DNA from: Acidobacteriota bacterium
Lineage (GTDB): Bacteria > Acidobacteriota > Thermoanaerobaculia > Gp7-AA8
DNA length: 64,000 nucleotides
Direction of reading: 5' to 3'
NCBI GenBank assembly: GCA_016184115.1
Contig: JACPDH010000001.1
Span: 25,213 to 89,212 of the forward strand
The notes beneath the pieces are model-generated. The model had not been told where the DNA came from, ran no database searches, and saw only the letters and a program-made list of their open reading frames with translations. A program made the position numbers and the translations under genes. This document shows, piece after piece, positions 52,074 to 63,882 of the stretch; position 1 is the stretch's first letter; each line of letters opens with the position of its first letter.

Positions 52074-53390
52074 ATGGCACTCGAAGGAACACTGAAAGAC
52101 TTCAGCCTCGCCGATATCTTCCAGTTGATCGGCCTGCAGAGGAAGACAGGCGTCCTGACGCTGCGCGGCAAGGACGACACGGTGACCGTGACGTTTCTCG
52201 ACGGCAAGGTCGTCGCCGCGGATTCGCTGAACAAGAGGCTCGAGAACCGGCTCGGCCACGTGCTTGTCAAGAGCAACACGCTTACGCAGGAACAGCTCAG
52301 CCAGGCGCTCGAGATTCAGAAGGAGACGCTGCAGCGGCTCGGATTCATCCTAACGCACTACAAGATCATCTCGCAGGAAGCGCTGCGCGCGGCATTGCAG
52401 CTCCAGATTCTCGGAATCGTCTACCGGCTCTTCCGCTGGAAGGACGGCGACTACCACTTTTCGCAGGAGACGACGATTGAGTACGACCGCGACAACGTCG
52501 TGCCGATCACGGCTGAGTCGATCCTGATGGAAGGCGCCCGGATGATCGACGAATGGCCGATCATCGAGAAGCGCATCCGCTCGCAGGAGATGATCTTTCG
52601 CAAGAAGGAGATCGCGCAGGAGATCGTCGTCGTATCGGCGGACGACGCCGACGAGGTCGCCTTCGACGGCGACGCCAGCCGGCTCAAGAAAAAGAAGAAG
52701 ACCGACTCCAACAAGATCCGGATCTCGGAGGAGGAGAACGCCGTCTACCGGGCGATCAACGGAAGACTCACCGTCGGAGACCTCGTCGAGATCGGCAAGA
52801 TGTCGGAGTTCGACACGTCGAAGTGCCTCTACGAGCTCCTCACCCGCGATCTGATCGAAGAAGTGAGGCATCAGGCCACCTCCGCCACGACGACGATCGA
52901 GGAAGTCGTGGTCGACCGCACGGTGACCGACGAGATTCCTCCGCTTCCTCTTCCGCTCGTGATCGTTCTCGGCGTCGTTGCGATCGTCTCCCTGCTCTTC
53001 ACCTTCCAGAACCCTCTCGCGCTCAACTCGATGGCGCCGTTTATGCGGCGCGCGAGCCCGCTCACCGAATTGAAGAAAGCGATCTCGCTCCGCCGCATTG
53101 AAGCGGTGAGCGACGGCGTCTACGCACACTACCTCGCGAACGGGAAGATGCCGAGAACCCTCAAAGAGCTCGCCCCGATGTTCGTCGGCACCAACGTGCT
53201 GACCGATCCGTGGGGGAACGAGTACCGATACTTGCCGAAGCCGACGGAGAACCCCGATCGTTACCTCGTCATCGGTTTCGCCCCCGACGGCAAACCCGAC
53301 ACCGACCTCTTCCTGGCCCGCCCCGTACAGGCGGTTTCTTCCGCGAGTTCGCCTTCGCAGCAGACGGGCGGGATTGAGCTCATCGACTGA
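52074..53390 (+). CDS. DUF4388 / MshEN-like / pseudopilin-like fusion protein
   Basis: 438 residues. DUF4388 lies at about 1-150 (MALEGTLKDFSLADIFQLIG, KTGVLTLRGKDDTVTVTFLD). Inside or beside it, RLGHVLVKSNTLTQEQLSQA then LQRLGFILTHYKII resembles the MshEN c-di-GMP-binding pattern in PilB, though glycines of the pattern are replaced. A charged linker (KKKKKTDS) and a winged-helix-like segment follow, then one membrane helix (LPLVIVLGVVAIVSLLF). The C-terminal domain after it carries LTDPWGNEYRYLPKP, the hallmark of GspG-type pseudopilins, but has no prepilin signal. Role unknown; it may link second-messenger sensing to an envelope structure. Confidence 0.75.
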   Translation: MALEGTLKDFSLADIFQLIGLQRKTGVLTLRGKDDTVTVTFLDGKVVAADSLNKRLENRLGHVLVKSNTLTQEQLSQALEIQKETLQRLGFILTHYKIISQEALRAALQLQILGIVYRLFRWKDGDYHFSQETTIEYDRDNVVPITAESILMEGARMIDEWPIIEKRIRSQEMIFRKKEIAQEIVVVSADDADEVAFDGDASRLKKKKKTDSNKIRISEEENAVYRAINGRLTVGDLVEIGKMSEFDTSKCLYELLTRDLIEEVRHQATSATTTIEEVVVDRTVTDEIPPLPLPLVIVLGVVAIVSLLFTFQNPLALNSMAPFMRRASPLTELKKAISLRRIEAVSDGVYAHYLANGKMPRTLKELAPMFVGTNVLTDPWGNEYRYLPKPTENPDRYLVIGFAPDGKPDTDLFLARPVQAVSSASSPSQQTGGIELID

Positions 53391-53397
53391 GCGTCGT

Positions 53398-53958
53398 TCA
53401 CGTCCCACGCAGCGAGAAGCCCGCAAGCTCCTCGTGAACCGCTCCTGACTGGAGGAGGCGGCTCTCGAAGAGCGACACGCGGTCGAGCGCGAACGGAACC
53501 CCTTCCATCGCAGCCGCCGCGCGCAAGAACGCATCGCCATCCTCGGGTCGCCACGCATCGCGAATCCGCGCGAGCGTCAAGTGCGCTTTGAATGGCTTCG
53601 TATCGAACGACACTCCGCACGAGCTCACAGCCTCACGAAACGATACGGCGATCGCCTCGATCGATTCGTTAGGCGCGATCGCAATCCAGGCGACGCGCGG
53701 GCGCCGTTCGTTCGGAAAGAAACCACCGCGCCCAAACTGTGTATCGACCGCATGCACGGACGATGCTGCGCGTGCAAGCGCATCGGTCAGCATTGGCACG
53801 ACGTCCACCTTCTGCTCGCCGAGAAACGCAAAGGTGAGGTGGTAGGAGTGCGCGGCGACCCATGCCGCCTTCGGAAGGCGCGGGCGAAGAGCCGCGACGA
53901 GCGCAGCGAGTCGCACCGACGGCGGTTCCGCGAGTTTGTACGCGACGAACAACCTCAC
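53398..53958 (-). CDS. thpR: RNA 2',3'-cyclic phosphodiesterase (2'-5' RNA ligase family)
   Basis: 186 residues, two-H phosphoesterase. The two catalytic HxTx motifs are in YHLTFAFLGEQ (HLTF) and AHLTLARIRDA (HLTL). MRLFVAYKLAEPPSVRLAAL is the family start. It opens 2',3'-cyclic phosphates on RNA and can ligate 2'-5'. Length fits ThpR. It is 10 bases downstream of aspA on the minus strand. Confidence 0.9.
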   Translation of the reverse strand: MRLFVAYKLAEPPSVRLAALVAALRPRLPKAAWVAAHSYHLTFAFLGEQKVDVVPMLTDALARAASSVHAVDTQFGRGGFFPNERRPRVAWIAIAPNESIEAIAVSFREAVSSCGVSFDTKPFKAHLTLARIRDAWRPEDGDAFLRAAAAMEGVPFALDRVSLFESRLLQSGAVHEELAGFSLRGT

Positions 53959-53968
53959 CGCGTGAATC

Positions 53969-55387
53969 CTACCTTCGCCTCGGGGAGCGTTTTCCGGCGC
54001 CCGTCAGTTTCGATGGCGCGAACACCGCGGCAATGCGCGCCTCCGTGAGAATCCCGCGTTTGCGGACGATGTCCGGCACCGGAGCTCCGCTCATGGCCGA
54101 CTCCTTCGCGACGGCGGCCGCCGCCTCGTAGCCAATGTACGGATTGAGCACTGTCGCAAGCGCAGGGGACACGGCGTGGTAGGCGATGCATCGTTCGCGA
54201 TCGGCTTCAATTCCGCGCACGCATCGCTCTGCCACGACGGGAACGAAGTTCGCGAGGATGTCGATCGAGAAGAGAACTTCCCACGCCATCAGCGGCATCA
54301 TGACGTTGAGCTCGAGCTGGCCCGCCTGCACGGCGAGCGCGACCGCCGCGTCCGCTCCCACAACGTGAAAGCAGACCTGATTGAGGCACTCGAGAAGCGA
54401 TGGATTGACCTTGCCCGGCATGATCGAGGAGCCAGGCTGCACGGGCGGAAGCCGCAACTCGCCCAGCCCCGCGCGCGGCCCTGATGCAAGAAGGCGCAGG
54501 TCGTTCGCAATGCGGATCAGCTCGAGCGCAAGGTTTCGCAACGACGCCGAGACGGCGGCAATCGGTGCCTGCGACTGCATCCCCTCACGTGGATCCCGGT
54601 TGCGGCGCAGCGGGTAGCCGGTCAGACGCCGCAGTTCCTTCACGATCTCGACCGCATATCCACGCGGTGCGTTGAGGCCGGTGCCGGTCGCCGTACCGCC
54701 GATTCCGAGGTCGAGAAGCTCGTTTCCCGCGCCTCGGACGAGTTTGCGCACCCTCGTGATCGTCGCACTCCAGGCGGCAAGCTCCTGGCCTAACGTGACG
54801 GGAACAGCGTCCTGGAGATGTGTGCGTCCCGCCTTGATCACGTCCGCGAGCTCGACTGCCTTCAAAGAAAACGCGTCGTCGAGGACGCCGAGCGATCCAT
54901 CGAGGCGATCGAGCTCCGCGAGAATGGCGAGGCGCATCGCCGTCGGAAACGTGTCGTTCGTCGACTGCGACATGTTCACGTGATCGTTCGGGTGGATCGT
55001 GCGGCGAGAGCCTCCCCCACTCCTGCCGCTCCGGTTCGCGAGCGTCGCGATCACCTCGTTGCAGTTCATGTTGAGCGACGTTCCCGCTCCCGCCTGGAAG
55101 GCATCGACCGGAAACTGATCCCGCATCGCCGCGGCATCGCCCAACAACTCGTCGCAGGCGGCGACGATCGCCGAGGCACGACGCGCGTCAAGCGCACCTT
55201 GCCGCCGGTTTGCGGTCGCTGCGGCGCGCTTGAGCAGGAGATACGCGCGGATCAGCGCGGGATGCGCTCTCAAGCCGGATACGGGAAAGTTCTCCCGAGC
55301 TCTCTCCGTCTGCGCTCCCCAGAGCGCGCCGGCCGGCACCTCGACCACCCCCATCGTGTCGCGCTCGACTCGTCCTCGGGTTCGCAT
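53969..55387 (-). CDS. aspA: Aspartate ammonia-lyase
   Basis: 472 residues in the fumarase/aspartase superfamily. GSSIMPGKVNPSLLECLNQV is the superfamily signature with catalytic Ser. TGTGLNAPRGYAVEIV and NPYIGYEAAAAVAKESAM with RGILTEARI favour aspartase over fumarase, whose C-terminus is different. It interconverts aspartate with fumarate plus ammonia. The start is supported by GGAGGAGG upstream of the ATG. It is divergent from clpB. Fumarase remains the alternative, at lower probability. Confidence 0.85.
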   Translation of the reverse strand: MRTRGRVERDTMGVVEVPAGALWGAQTERARENFPVSGLRAHPALIRAYLLLKRAAATANRRQGALDARRASAIVAACDELLGDAAAMRDQFPVDAFQAGAGTSLNMNCNEVIATLANRSGRSGGGSRRTIHPNDHVNMSQSTNDTFPTAMRLAILAELDRLDGSLGVLDDAFSLKAVELADVIKAGRTHLQDAVPVTLGQELAAWSATITRVRKLVRGAGNELLDLGIGGTATGTGLNAPRGYAVEIVKELRRLTGYPLRRNRDPREGMQSQAPIAAVSASLRNLALELIRIANDLRLLASGPRAGLGELRLPPVQPGSSIMPGKVNPSLLECLNQVCFHVVGADAAVALAVQAGQLELNVMMPLMAWEVLFSIDILANFVPVVAERCVRGIEADRERCIAYHAVSPALATVLNPYIGYEAAAAVAKESAMSGAPVPDIVRKRGILTEARIAAVFAPSKLTGAGKRSPRRR

Positions 55388-55547
55388 CGTCTCGTGCCTC
55401 CTCCGATGATCGATTCAACCAATTCGCGCCTGCACTCCATCCCTGGCGTCGAAATATGAAATGAAGAGACTCATATTCTAGTTACATTCGACAGTTGAGC
55501 GTAACGTTGTCAAGTTTTGAGTTGGGCTGCCAACCAGGGGTAAAACC

Positions 55548-58148
<2,601 letters not shown>

Positions 58149-58210
58149 CTTCCGCCGACCGCCGCTGGACACCTCGGCTCGTTCGATGCTAGAAGACTCG
58201 ACCAGTCCCG

Positions 58211-58963
58211 ATGACGACGCTCGGATACATTCTGCTCTTCTCGCTCGCGGGGAGCCTGTTGTCGATGGCCGGCGGATTCTTCGTACTCACGAGGAGCGGC
58301 CTTGCCGAGCGCGTCGCGCGCGTCGCAGCGCCATTCGCGGCAGGTGCCCTTCTCGGCACGGCGTTTCTCGACCTCCTCCCCGAAGCCGCCGAGGGAGCGG
58401 GGCCCGGAGTTGCCGCATGGGCGCTCGTTGGAATGCTGGTCTTCTTCTTCCTCGAGCGATTCGTCCACGAATTCCATCACCAGCACACGCACGCCCACGA
58501 CGAGCACAACCAGCAATCGGCCACGATTCCGATGGTGATCATCGGCGACATTCTCCACAACAGCATCGACGGCGTCGTCATCGCAGGGACCTTTCTCGTG
58601 AGCATCCCGCTCGGGGTCGCGACGACGATCGCAGTCTCGATGCACGAGATTCCGCAGGAGATCGGAGATTTCGGTCTGCTGCTCCATCGCGGCCTCGACC
58701 GGCGGCGCGTCGTGATTTACAACGTCCTCTCCGCATTTGCGACGGTCGTCGCCGCCGTCGTGACGTACCTCGTCGGCACGCGCGTTCTACAGCTGCTCCC
58801 GATCTTTCTCGCCGTCACGGCGGGTTTCTTCATCTACATCGCGGCATCCGACCTGATCCCCGAGCTTCACCGCCGCCGCCAGGGAGCCTCGGGCCGTCTC
58901 GATCCACTGGTGCTTCTCGGTGGCATCTCGCTCATCTGGATCACGGTCAGAATGCTCGAATAG
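58211..58963 (+). CDS. ZIP-family metal transporter
   Basis: 250 residues, about eight helices. The His-rich cytoplasmic loop reads HEFHHQHTHAHDEHN. The metal-binding helices contain IIGDILHNSIDGVVIAGTFL and SMHEIPQEIGDFGLLLHRGL, with the conserved HNxxDG and HExPQE motifs. It moves zinc or another divalent cation into the cytoplasm. It is 62 bases downstream of clpB and 11 bases upstream of the methyltransferase gene. No Zur or Fur gene is nearby. Confidence 0.92.
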   Translation: MTTLGYILLFSLAGSLLSMAGGFFVLTRSGLAERVARVAAPFAAGALLGTAFLDLLPEAAEGAGPGVAAWALVGMLVFFFLERFVHEFHHQHTHAHDEHNQQSATIPMVIIGDILHNSIDGVVIAGTFLVSIPLGVATTIAVSMHEIPQEIGDFGLLLHRGLDRRRVVIYNVLSAFATVVAAVVTYLVGTRVLQLLPIFLAVTAGFFIYIAASDLIPELHRRRQGASGRLDPLVLLGGISLIWITVRMLE

Positions 58964-58974
58964 GCTCGATCACG

Positions 58975-59583
58975 ATGCCCCGAACGCGACTACACATCGG
59001 CTGCGGCCCGCAGATTCTTCCGGGCTGGACCAACGTCGACAACCAAACCTATCCGGGTGTCGACCACGTGCTCGACGTGACGCTCGGCCTGCCGTTCCGC
59101 GACGTGGAGTACGTCTTCGCGGAGCACTTCATCGAGCACCTCTCGTTCGACGACGCCTTCAATTTCATGCGCGAATGTCGCCGCGTTCTCGCGACGGACG
59201 GCACCCTGCGCCTAACGACGCCGAATCTCGACTGGGTCATGGAGACGCATTACAGGCGCGAGAGCTGGGCATCGGACGTCGACGCGATCGACTCGTGCTT
59301 CCGGACGAATCGCGCCTTTCGCGGGTGGGGCCACCAATTCCTCTACAACTGCCAGTCGCTCGAAGCGACTCTCCGCCTCGCCGGCTTCGGATCGATCGAA
59401 GGCTGCACGTATGGCGAAAGCCGGCACGAGCCGCTTCGCGGCGTCGAGCGGCACGAGACCTACCCCGACGCGCCGTCGCTTCCGCACATCCTGGTGCTCG
59501 AGGCGAGCGGCCACGGAGCAGAGGCGCCGCGGGGCGTTCGCGCGGCAATCGACGAATTCCACTCCGCGATCGACACGATCTGA
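58975..59583 (+). CDS. SAM-dependent methyltransferase-like protein
   Basis: 202 residues. RLHIGCGPQILPGWTNVDNQ is a class I SAM-binding glycine loop with the acidic residue after strand 2. FAEHFIEHLSFDDAFNFMRE and LATDGTLRLTTPNLDWVMET follow the Methyltransf_11 pattern, with a diverged core. The substrate is unknown. The ATG at 58975 is chosen because the upstream frame has no homology. It lies on the same strand as the ZIP gene, 11 bases after it. Confidence 0.8.
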   Translation: MPRTRLHIGCGPQILPGWTNVDNQTYPGVDHVLDVTLGLPFRDVEYVFAEHFIEHLSFDDAFNFMRECRRVLATDGTLRLTTPNLDWVMETHYRRESWASDVDAIDSCFRTNRAFRGWGHQFLYNCQSLEATLRLAGFGSIEGCTYGESRHEPLRGVERHETYPDAPSLPHILVLEASGHGAEAPRGVRAAIDEFHSAIDTI

Positions 59584-59599
59584 CGGCCGATCGCGCGCG

Positions 59600-61426
59600 T
59601 TAGAACGCCTGAGTGTCGGCGTCGCCGCAGTACGATCCCGCCGGTTTCGTGTAGCTCTTGACGGCGCCGGTCGCGGTATCGGTCACGGTGAGCGTGAACT
59701 CGAGATCGGTTAGGCCACCGTAGAACACCCAGAACCGCCCGCTCAGGTTTCGCGCGTCGAGCATCTTCACGAAAATCTCGGGATTCCCCGCCTGGCCGGT
59801 GATCGCGGGAAGCGAGAAGTAGCCGAACATGTCGTTTTCGGCAAGCGCGATGCCCGAGGTCCGTTCGCCCGTCCGCGCGTCGCGCGCCGAGACCGTGACC
59901 CGGAATCGCGTGTCGAGAAGGCAGAGATTCGCCGTGCCGGGAACACACGGCTCGACATCGGGAGGCGCGAGCCAACGCTCGACCTTCGCGAAGTAGCTCG
60001 CGAACGCGCCGTCGACCGCGGAGTTCTGCGCCGCGTCACAACTGTCGGGAAGATTGTTGCCACAACGGCCATACAGCTGTCCGACAATCTTCAGCCCATC
60101 GGCGAGAAACGCCGGACTTCCGGAGCTTCCACCTTTGGTCGCGCCGATGACGTTCTTCGAGTAGATGAACGAGCTTCGCGGCAGGTTCGCACACTCTCCC
60201 GGCGTCGGAACTTCTGACACCGAATGCATCGAGAACATCTGCGGTCCACCTTCAGGGTGGGCGATTCGAAAAATCTCGGTGCCCCCCTGTCCGATTACCG
60301 CCGCTGCGCTCCATCCGAGGTAATAGCGTCCGGCGGGAGGCGGCTGGGAGAGTCGAAGGAGTGAGAAGTCGGGCTCGCCCGCCTCGATCGCACCGGTCGC
60401 GAGCAACGACGCGCCGAGGGAACGGGAGAACACGCTGCGGTCGGGCACCTGCCCGGCACAGGTGGCCGTTCGGTAGTCCCAGAAGAACTCGACTGACTTC
60501 GCCGTCGCCGCGCTGTTGACACAGTGGTTCGCCGTCAGCACATAGGGGATCTCCGTCCCCTCGGTCGTGTTCACGAGCGCACCCGAGCAGACGTAGGAAG
60601 AACCGTCACGCTCGAAGACGAGGAGCGCGATCGCGTGCGTCGCTTCTTCGAGGTGTGCGAGCTCCTCACCGCCTGCACAGCGGACGTCTCGGAAACAATC
60701 GGGCAGTGCCTCGTCCAGGGAACCTGCCGATGGGGGCGGTGCGAATTCGCGACTTTCGAGGTGCTCGATCGCGGCAACGCGCAAGTGCGCCTCGGCGCCC
60801 GCACGCGTGCCTCGCGGCAGATGCAACTCGAGAAAGACGGTGCTCGAGAACACCGTATTCGACCAGAACGGTCCAGCCTGCGCGCCCCCCAGATCGTACG
60901 GCCCGTGAACTTCACCCGTGCGACTGTAGACCCAGCCAGCGGTACCCGCAGGGAGATCGACCTGCTCGAGCCGGAGTCGAACGGCGCCTGCGCCCGGGCT
61001 CTCAAAACCAGCAGTCCAGACGAGCTGGTCGTCGTTTCGCTCGAAAAGACCACCGCCGAGACGCTCGCCCGCGACCGGAAGCGATTGCCGTACGGAAAGG
61101 TCGAAACCGACAGGTGACGCGAACGACCGGGAGATTCCGACGCGATGCAGCTCACCGGCAGCAAGCGCCGGGTGGAGCCGTGCCCGTTCCGATGAGTCGA
61201 GCGGGCCTGCCGAGTGGAGCTCGGACGCCGTTAGGCGCGGGGCGGCGTACGCAAGCTCGGCGAGCGACGCGCGACGGGCGGGCGCCGCGTCGCTACCATG
61301 GGCGCCTGCGAGCTCGAGCACGCGCACCGGCGCTCCTTCGTGGGGCGCAGGCGCCGGGTGTTCGGCACTCACACTCGACGCGACAACGAGAATCGCAGCG
61401 GTAAGCAAAGGCAACACGGGTCTCAT
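59600..61426 (-). CDS. Secreted trypsin-fold serine protease (lysyl endopeptidase-like) with C-terminal FWVFYGGLTD domain
   Basis: 608 residues. A signal peptide (about 1-21, ending SSVSA) precedes a propeptide-like region. The S1 catalytic triad is visible: His301 in VLTANHCV, Asp353 in EPDFSLLRL and Ser435 in GGSSGSPAF. VEFFWDYRTATCAG resembles the Lys-C family, so cleavage at Lys is possible. The C-terminal domain (about 497-608) has NLCLLDTRFRVTV and FWVFYGGLTDLEFTLTVTDT, ending GDADTQAF. The same domain ends the metalloprotease at 62380-63822. It is divergent from the next gene. Confidence 0.87.
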   Translation of the reverse strand: MRPVLPLLTAAILVVASSVSAEHPAPAPHEGAPVRVLELAGAHGSDAAPARRASLAELAYAAPRLTASELHSAGPLDSSERARLHPALAAGELHRVGISRSFASPVGFDLSVRQSLPVAGERLGGGLFERNDDQLVWTAGFESPGAGAVRLRLEQVDLPAGTAGWVYSRTGEVHGPYDLGGAQAGPFWSNTVFSSTVFLELHLPRGTRAGAEAHLRVAAIEHLESREFAPPPSAGSLDEALPDCFRDVRCAGGEELAHLEEATHAIALLVFERDGSSYVCSGALVNTTEGTEIPYVLTANHCVNSAATAKSVEFFWDYRTATCAGQVPDRSVFSRSLGASLLATGAIEAGEPDFSLLRLSQPPPAGRYYLGWSAAAVIGQGGTEIFRIAHPEGGPQMFSMHSVSEVPTPGECANLPRSSFIYSKNVIGATKGGSSGSPAFLADGLKIVGQLYGRCGNNLPDSCDAAQNSAVDGAFASYFAKVERWLAPPDVEPCVPGTANLCLLDTRFRVTVSARDARTGERTSGIALAENDMFGYFSLPAITGQAGNPEIFVKMLDARNLSGRFWVFYGGLTDLEFTLTVTDTATGAVKSYTKPAGSYCGDADTQAF

Positions 61427-61608
61427 TCTGGTCCTTGATCACGATCGCGAACAAGCCCCATCTGCTGGCAATTTCGGTTCGGGCAGCATCAACGGCACGC
61501 CGATTGCTACCGTAATGCCGTGCGCGACGCGAGGAAGCAGACGGCGTTATGATTACGTTCTTTCAGCCAATGCCAAACCACTCTAGGCAAATCGACAAGG
61601 AGGCGTCC

Positions 61609-62367
61609 ATGCAGCGCTTTCCATCCACCGTGCGCGCGTTTGTCGCACTGACCATTCTCGCGGCGGCGATCGCGGTTCCCAACCAGGCAGCCACCGTCAG
61701 GCGCCTCGATCTCGACGAAGTTCGCTCCCGTGCCGAATCGGTCTTCACCGGGCAGGTCGTCGGCGTCACGGCGAAGCTTGGAAACGATGGCAAGATGGTA
61801 TGGACCGAATACCAGATTGATGTGGAGGAGTCGCTCGCGGGTCGCGACCCTGGCTCCACGACAACCCTTAGTTTTGCCGGTGGCACCCTCGGATCGCTCA
61901 GCTTCGGGATCCCAGGGGTACCCGAGCTCCGCGAGGGCGACCACTACCTCTTCTTCATCGAACCGCGTCCTGACTCGTTGAAGCCGGCCATCGTGCCGAC
62001 GGTCGGATGGGGCCAGGGACTCTACCGGATCGTCAAGGTCGAGAATGGCGGCATGTCGCAGACCGCACTCGTCTCGGCCGACGGCGAGCCGCTCGAGCTC
62101 GCTCCGGGCGGGCTGCTGACCCGCGGAGCGCTCGTGGGCGTTTCCGGCAACACGATCGTCGAGCCCGAATCCGCCGTTCACGACACGGTTGGGATCCGTG
62201 TGCAGAAGTCGAGCTTCGAGGCGGCCGACGGCTCGACTCGAACCTTCGTCGCGACCCCGGAGGTCGCCGAGCCCGCGGCACGTCCCGTCCGTTCATTCGC
62301 AACGCTCGACGATCTGCGACTCTTTGCACAGGGGCGCCTCGGCGCCGTCTCGTCCAGGAACCGATAA
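61609..62367 (+). CDS. Secreted protein of unknown function
   Basis: 252 residues from the ATG at 61609, which has an AAGGAGG site; the frame is open to 61549, where the ATG sits inside a possible -10 (TATGAT). A signal peptide of about 24 residues (ALTILAAAIAVPNQAAT) is followed by a region with VFTGQVVGVTAKLGNDGKMV, GTLGSLSFGIPGVPEL and GDHYLFFIEPRP, mostly beta-strand-like. I do not recognise a domain. It lies between two secreted proteases and 12 bases upstream of the second, so it may be co-expressed with the metalloprotease. Confidence 0.75.
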   Translation: MQRFPSTVRAFVALTILAAAIAVPNQAATVRRLDLDEVRSRAESVFTGQVVGVTAKLGNDGKMVWTEYQIDVEESLAGRDPGSTTTLSFAGGTLGSLSFGIPGVPELREGDHYLFFIEPRPDSLKPAIVPTVGWGQGLYRIVKVENGGMSQTALVSADGEPLELAPGGLLTRGALVGVSGNTIVEPESAVHDTVGIRVQKSSFEAADGSTRTFVATPEVAEPAARPVRSFATLDDLRLFAQGRLGAVSSRNR

Positions 62368-62379
62368 GGAGAGATGACG

Positions 62380-63822
62380 ATGAAATCCCGATCCATTCCG
62401 ACTCTCTTCGTCTTCGCACTCACGCTCCTCGTCGCCGGTTCGGCGATCGCGCAGTCGGGACACACCGGGGGATGCACCTGCGGCCAGTTCGCGTCGAAAC
62501 CGATTCCCTGGCAGGTGGAGCACAGCACGACGGCGTATCAGAACGCAGCCTTCGCTGAGTTCGCTCGCTGGAACAACGTCGCGAACATCGTGAGCGCCAC
62601 GCTCGGCGACGGCAACAACGTCGACCTCGCTAACCTGCAGAACGAGATCTTCTTCGCCACAGCCGACTTTTTCACGCCCGACACCTTCGGCATCTGCATC
62701 ATTTCACCGCAGTCCGCCTTCTCCGGAACGCCGTCGTTCAACGACTGCTCGGAGAAGCCGGTCAGCGTCTCGTGCGGCACGTTTCAGGAAGCCGACGTCG
62801 TGATCAATTCCGATTTCTCCCGCGGCTTCACGCCTAACGGACCGCCCGACTTCGATGACAACAACGGCCCGGCGTACTACGGCGCCACCGCGCTTCACGA
62901 GATCGGGCACGGGCTCGGACTGCATCACAATTTCCGCAACCTGAGCACGATGAATTACTTCGAGGACTTCGCCGCTCAATATCTCGCGATCGCCGACGCG
63001 ACGATCATCCGCGCGGCCTACCCTTCCCAGTCGAAGTCGATGACCGACATGGGGACCTACCCATTCCGCTACGATCCCCAGAAGCAGCAGTATTCGGCGA
63101 CCACGCCCGTGTCGTTTTCTCCCAGTTCGGTCGCGGCCGGCACGGGTAAGTTCACCGTCTCGAACATGACGGTCGAGAACGTCGGTTCGACGAACCTCTC
63201 ATCCGTGAAAGTCGAGTTTTACCTCTCGACCGACACGACGATCACGACGGGCGACATCTTCCTCGCCTCGTTTACCTACAACTCCTTCCCGTCCTCGGGC
63301 TTCGACGACACCCCCTTCGTCGATATCCCGGTTCCGGGGTCGGCGCCCTCCGGCTCGTACTACGTCGGCGCGCGCGTACTCCAGAACGCGTCGTCGACCG
63401 ATTCGATCACGTACAACAACACGTGGGCATCGCCGAACAAGCTGACGGTTACAGGCGGAACGAGCGGCGGCGTCTGCACGCCAAGCACCGCGAATCTCTG
63501 CCTCAACAGTAACCGCTTCCGCGTCACGCTGAGCGCGAAGGATCCGCGTACGGCAGCAACCGGGCCCGGCGTCGCGTCGTCGTTCAACGCGAACGTCGGC
63601 TACTACTCGATTCCGGCACTCACTGGCGACGCGACGAACATCGAGGTCTTCGTCAAAGTGCTCGACGGCCGTCCGATCAACGGCAAGTTCTGGGTCTTCT
63701 ACGGAGGTCTTACCGACTTCGAGCTGACGATCACCGTGACCGACATGACTACGGGCGCGGTAAAGACGTACGTACGTCCAGGGTTGTCGCTCGCGGGTGG
63801 AGCCGACACGAGCGCGTTCTGA
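62380..63822 (+). CDS. Secreted matrixin-type zinc metalloprotease with CARDB-like and C-terminal FWVFYGGLTD domains
   Basis: 480 residues. The AAGGAG ribosome site is 8 bases from the ATG at 62380 and only 2 bases from the ATG at 62374, so the former is preferred. A signal peptide ends AGSAIAQ. The protease domain has the zinc site HEIGHGLGLHH (HExxHxxGxxH) and the Met-turn STMNYF. A CARDB-like beta domain with VENVGSTNLSSVKVEFYLST follows. The C-terminal domain has NLCLNSNRFRVTLSAKD, FWVFYGGLTDFELTITVTDM and GGADTSAF. It is presumably exported and degrades extracellular protein. Confidence 0.88.
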   Translation: MKSRSIPTLFVFALTLLVAGSAIAQSGHTGGCTCGQFASKPIPWQVEHSTTAYQNAAFAEFARWNNVANIVSATLGDGNNVDLANLQNEIFFATADFFTPDTFGICIISPQSAFSGTPSFNDCSEKPVSVSCGTFQEADVVINSDFSRGFTPNGPPDFDDNNGPAYYGATALHEIGHGLGLHHNFRNLSTMNYFEDFAAQYLAIADATIIRAAYPSQSKSMTDMGTYPFRYDPQKQQYSATTPVSFSPSSVAAGTGKFTVSNMTVENVGSTNLSSVKVEFYLSTDTTITTGDIFLASFTYNSFPSSGFDDTPFVDIPVPGSAPSGSYYVGARVLQNASSTDSITYNNTWASPNKLTVTGGTSGGVCTPSTANLCLNSNRFRVTLSAKDPRTAATGPGVASSFNANVGYYSIPALTGDATNIEVFVKVLDGRPINGKFWVFYGGLTDFELTITVTDMTTGAVKTYVRPGLSLAGGADTSAF

Positions 63823-63843
63823 GCCACGGCAAAGATCCGACTC

Positions 63844-63874
63844 GATGAAGGCGGGCCGCGGGCCCGCCTTCATC
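63844..63874. terminator. Terminator after the metalloprotease gene
   Basis: GATGAAGGCGGGCC and GGCCCGCCTTCATC form a perfect 14-bp stem with a 3-base loop, about 20 bases after the stop at 63822. It lies between convergent genes and can serve both. Confidence 0.9.
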
Positions 63875-63882
63875 GTTCAGGA

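Noticed and set aside
55388..55547. CIRCE or sigma32 element before clpB
   Set aside because: I looked for TTAGCACTC/GAGTGCTAA and CTTGAA/CCCCAT patterns and found no acceptable match.
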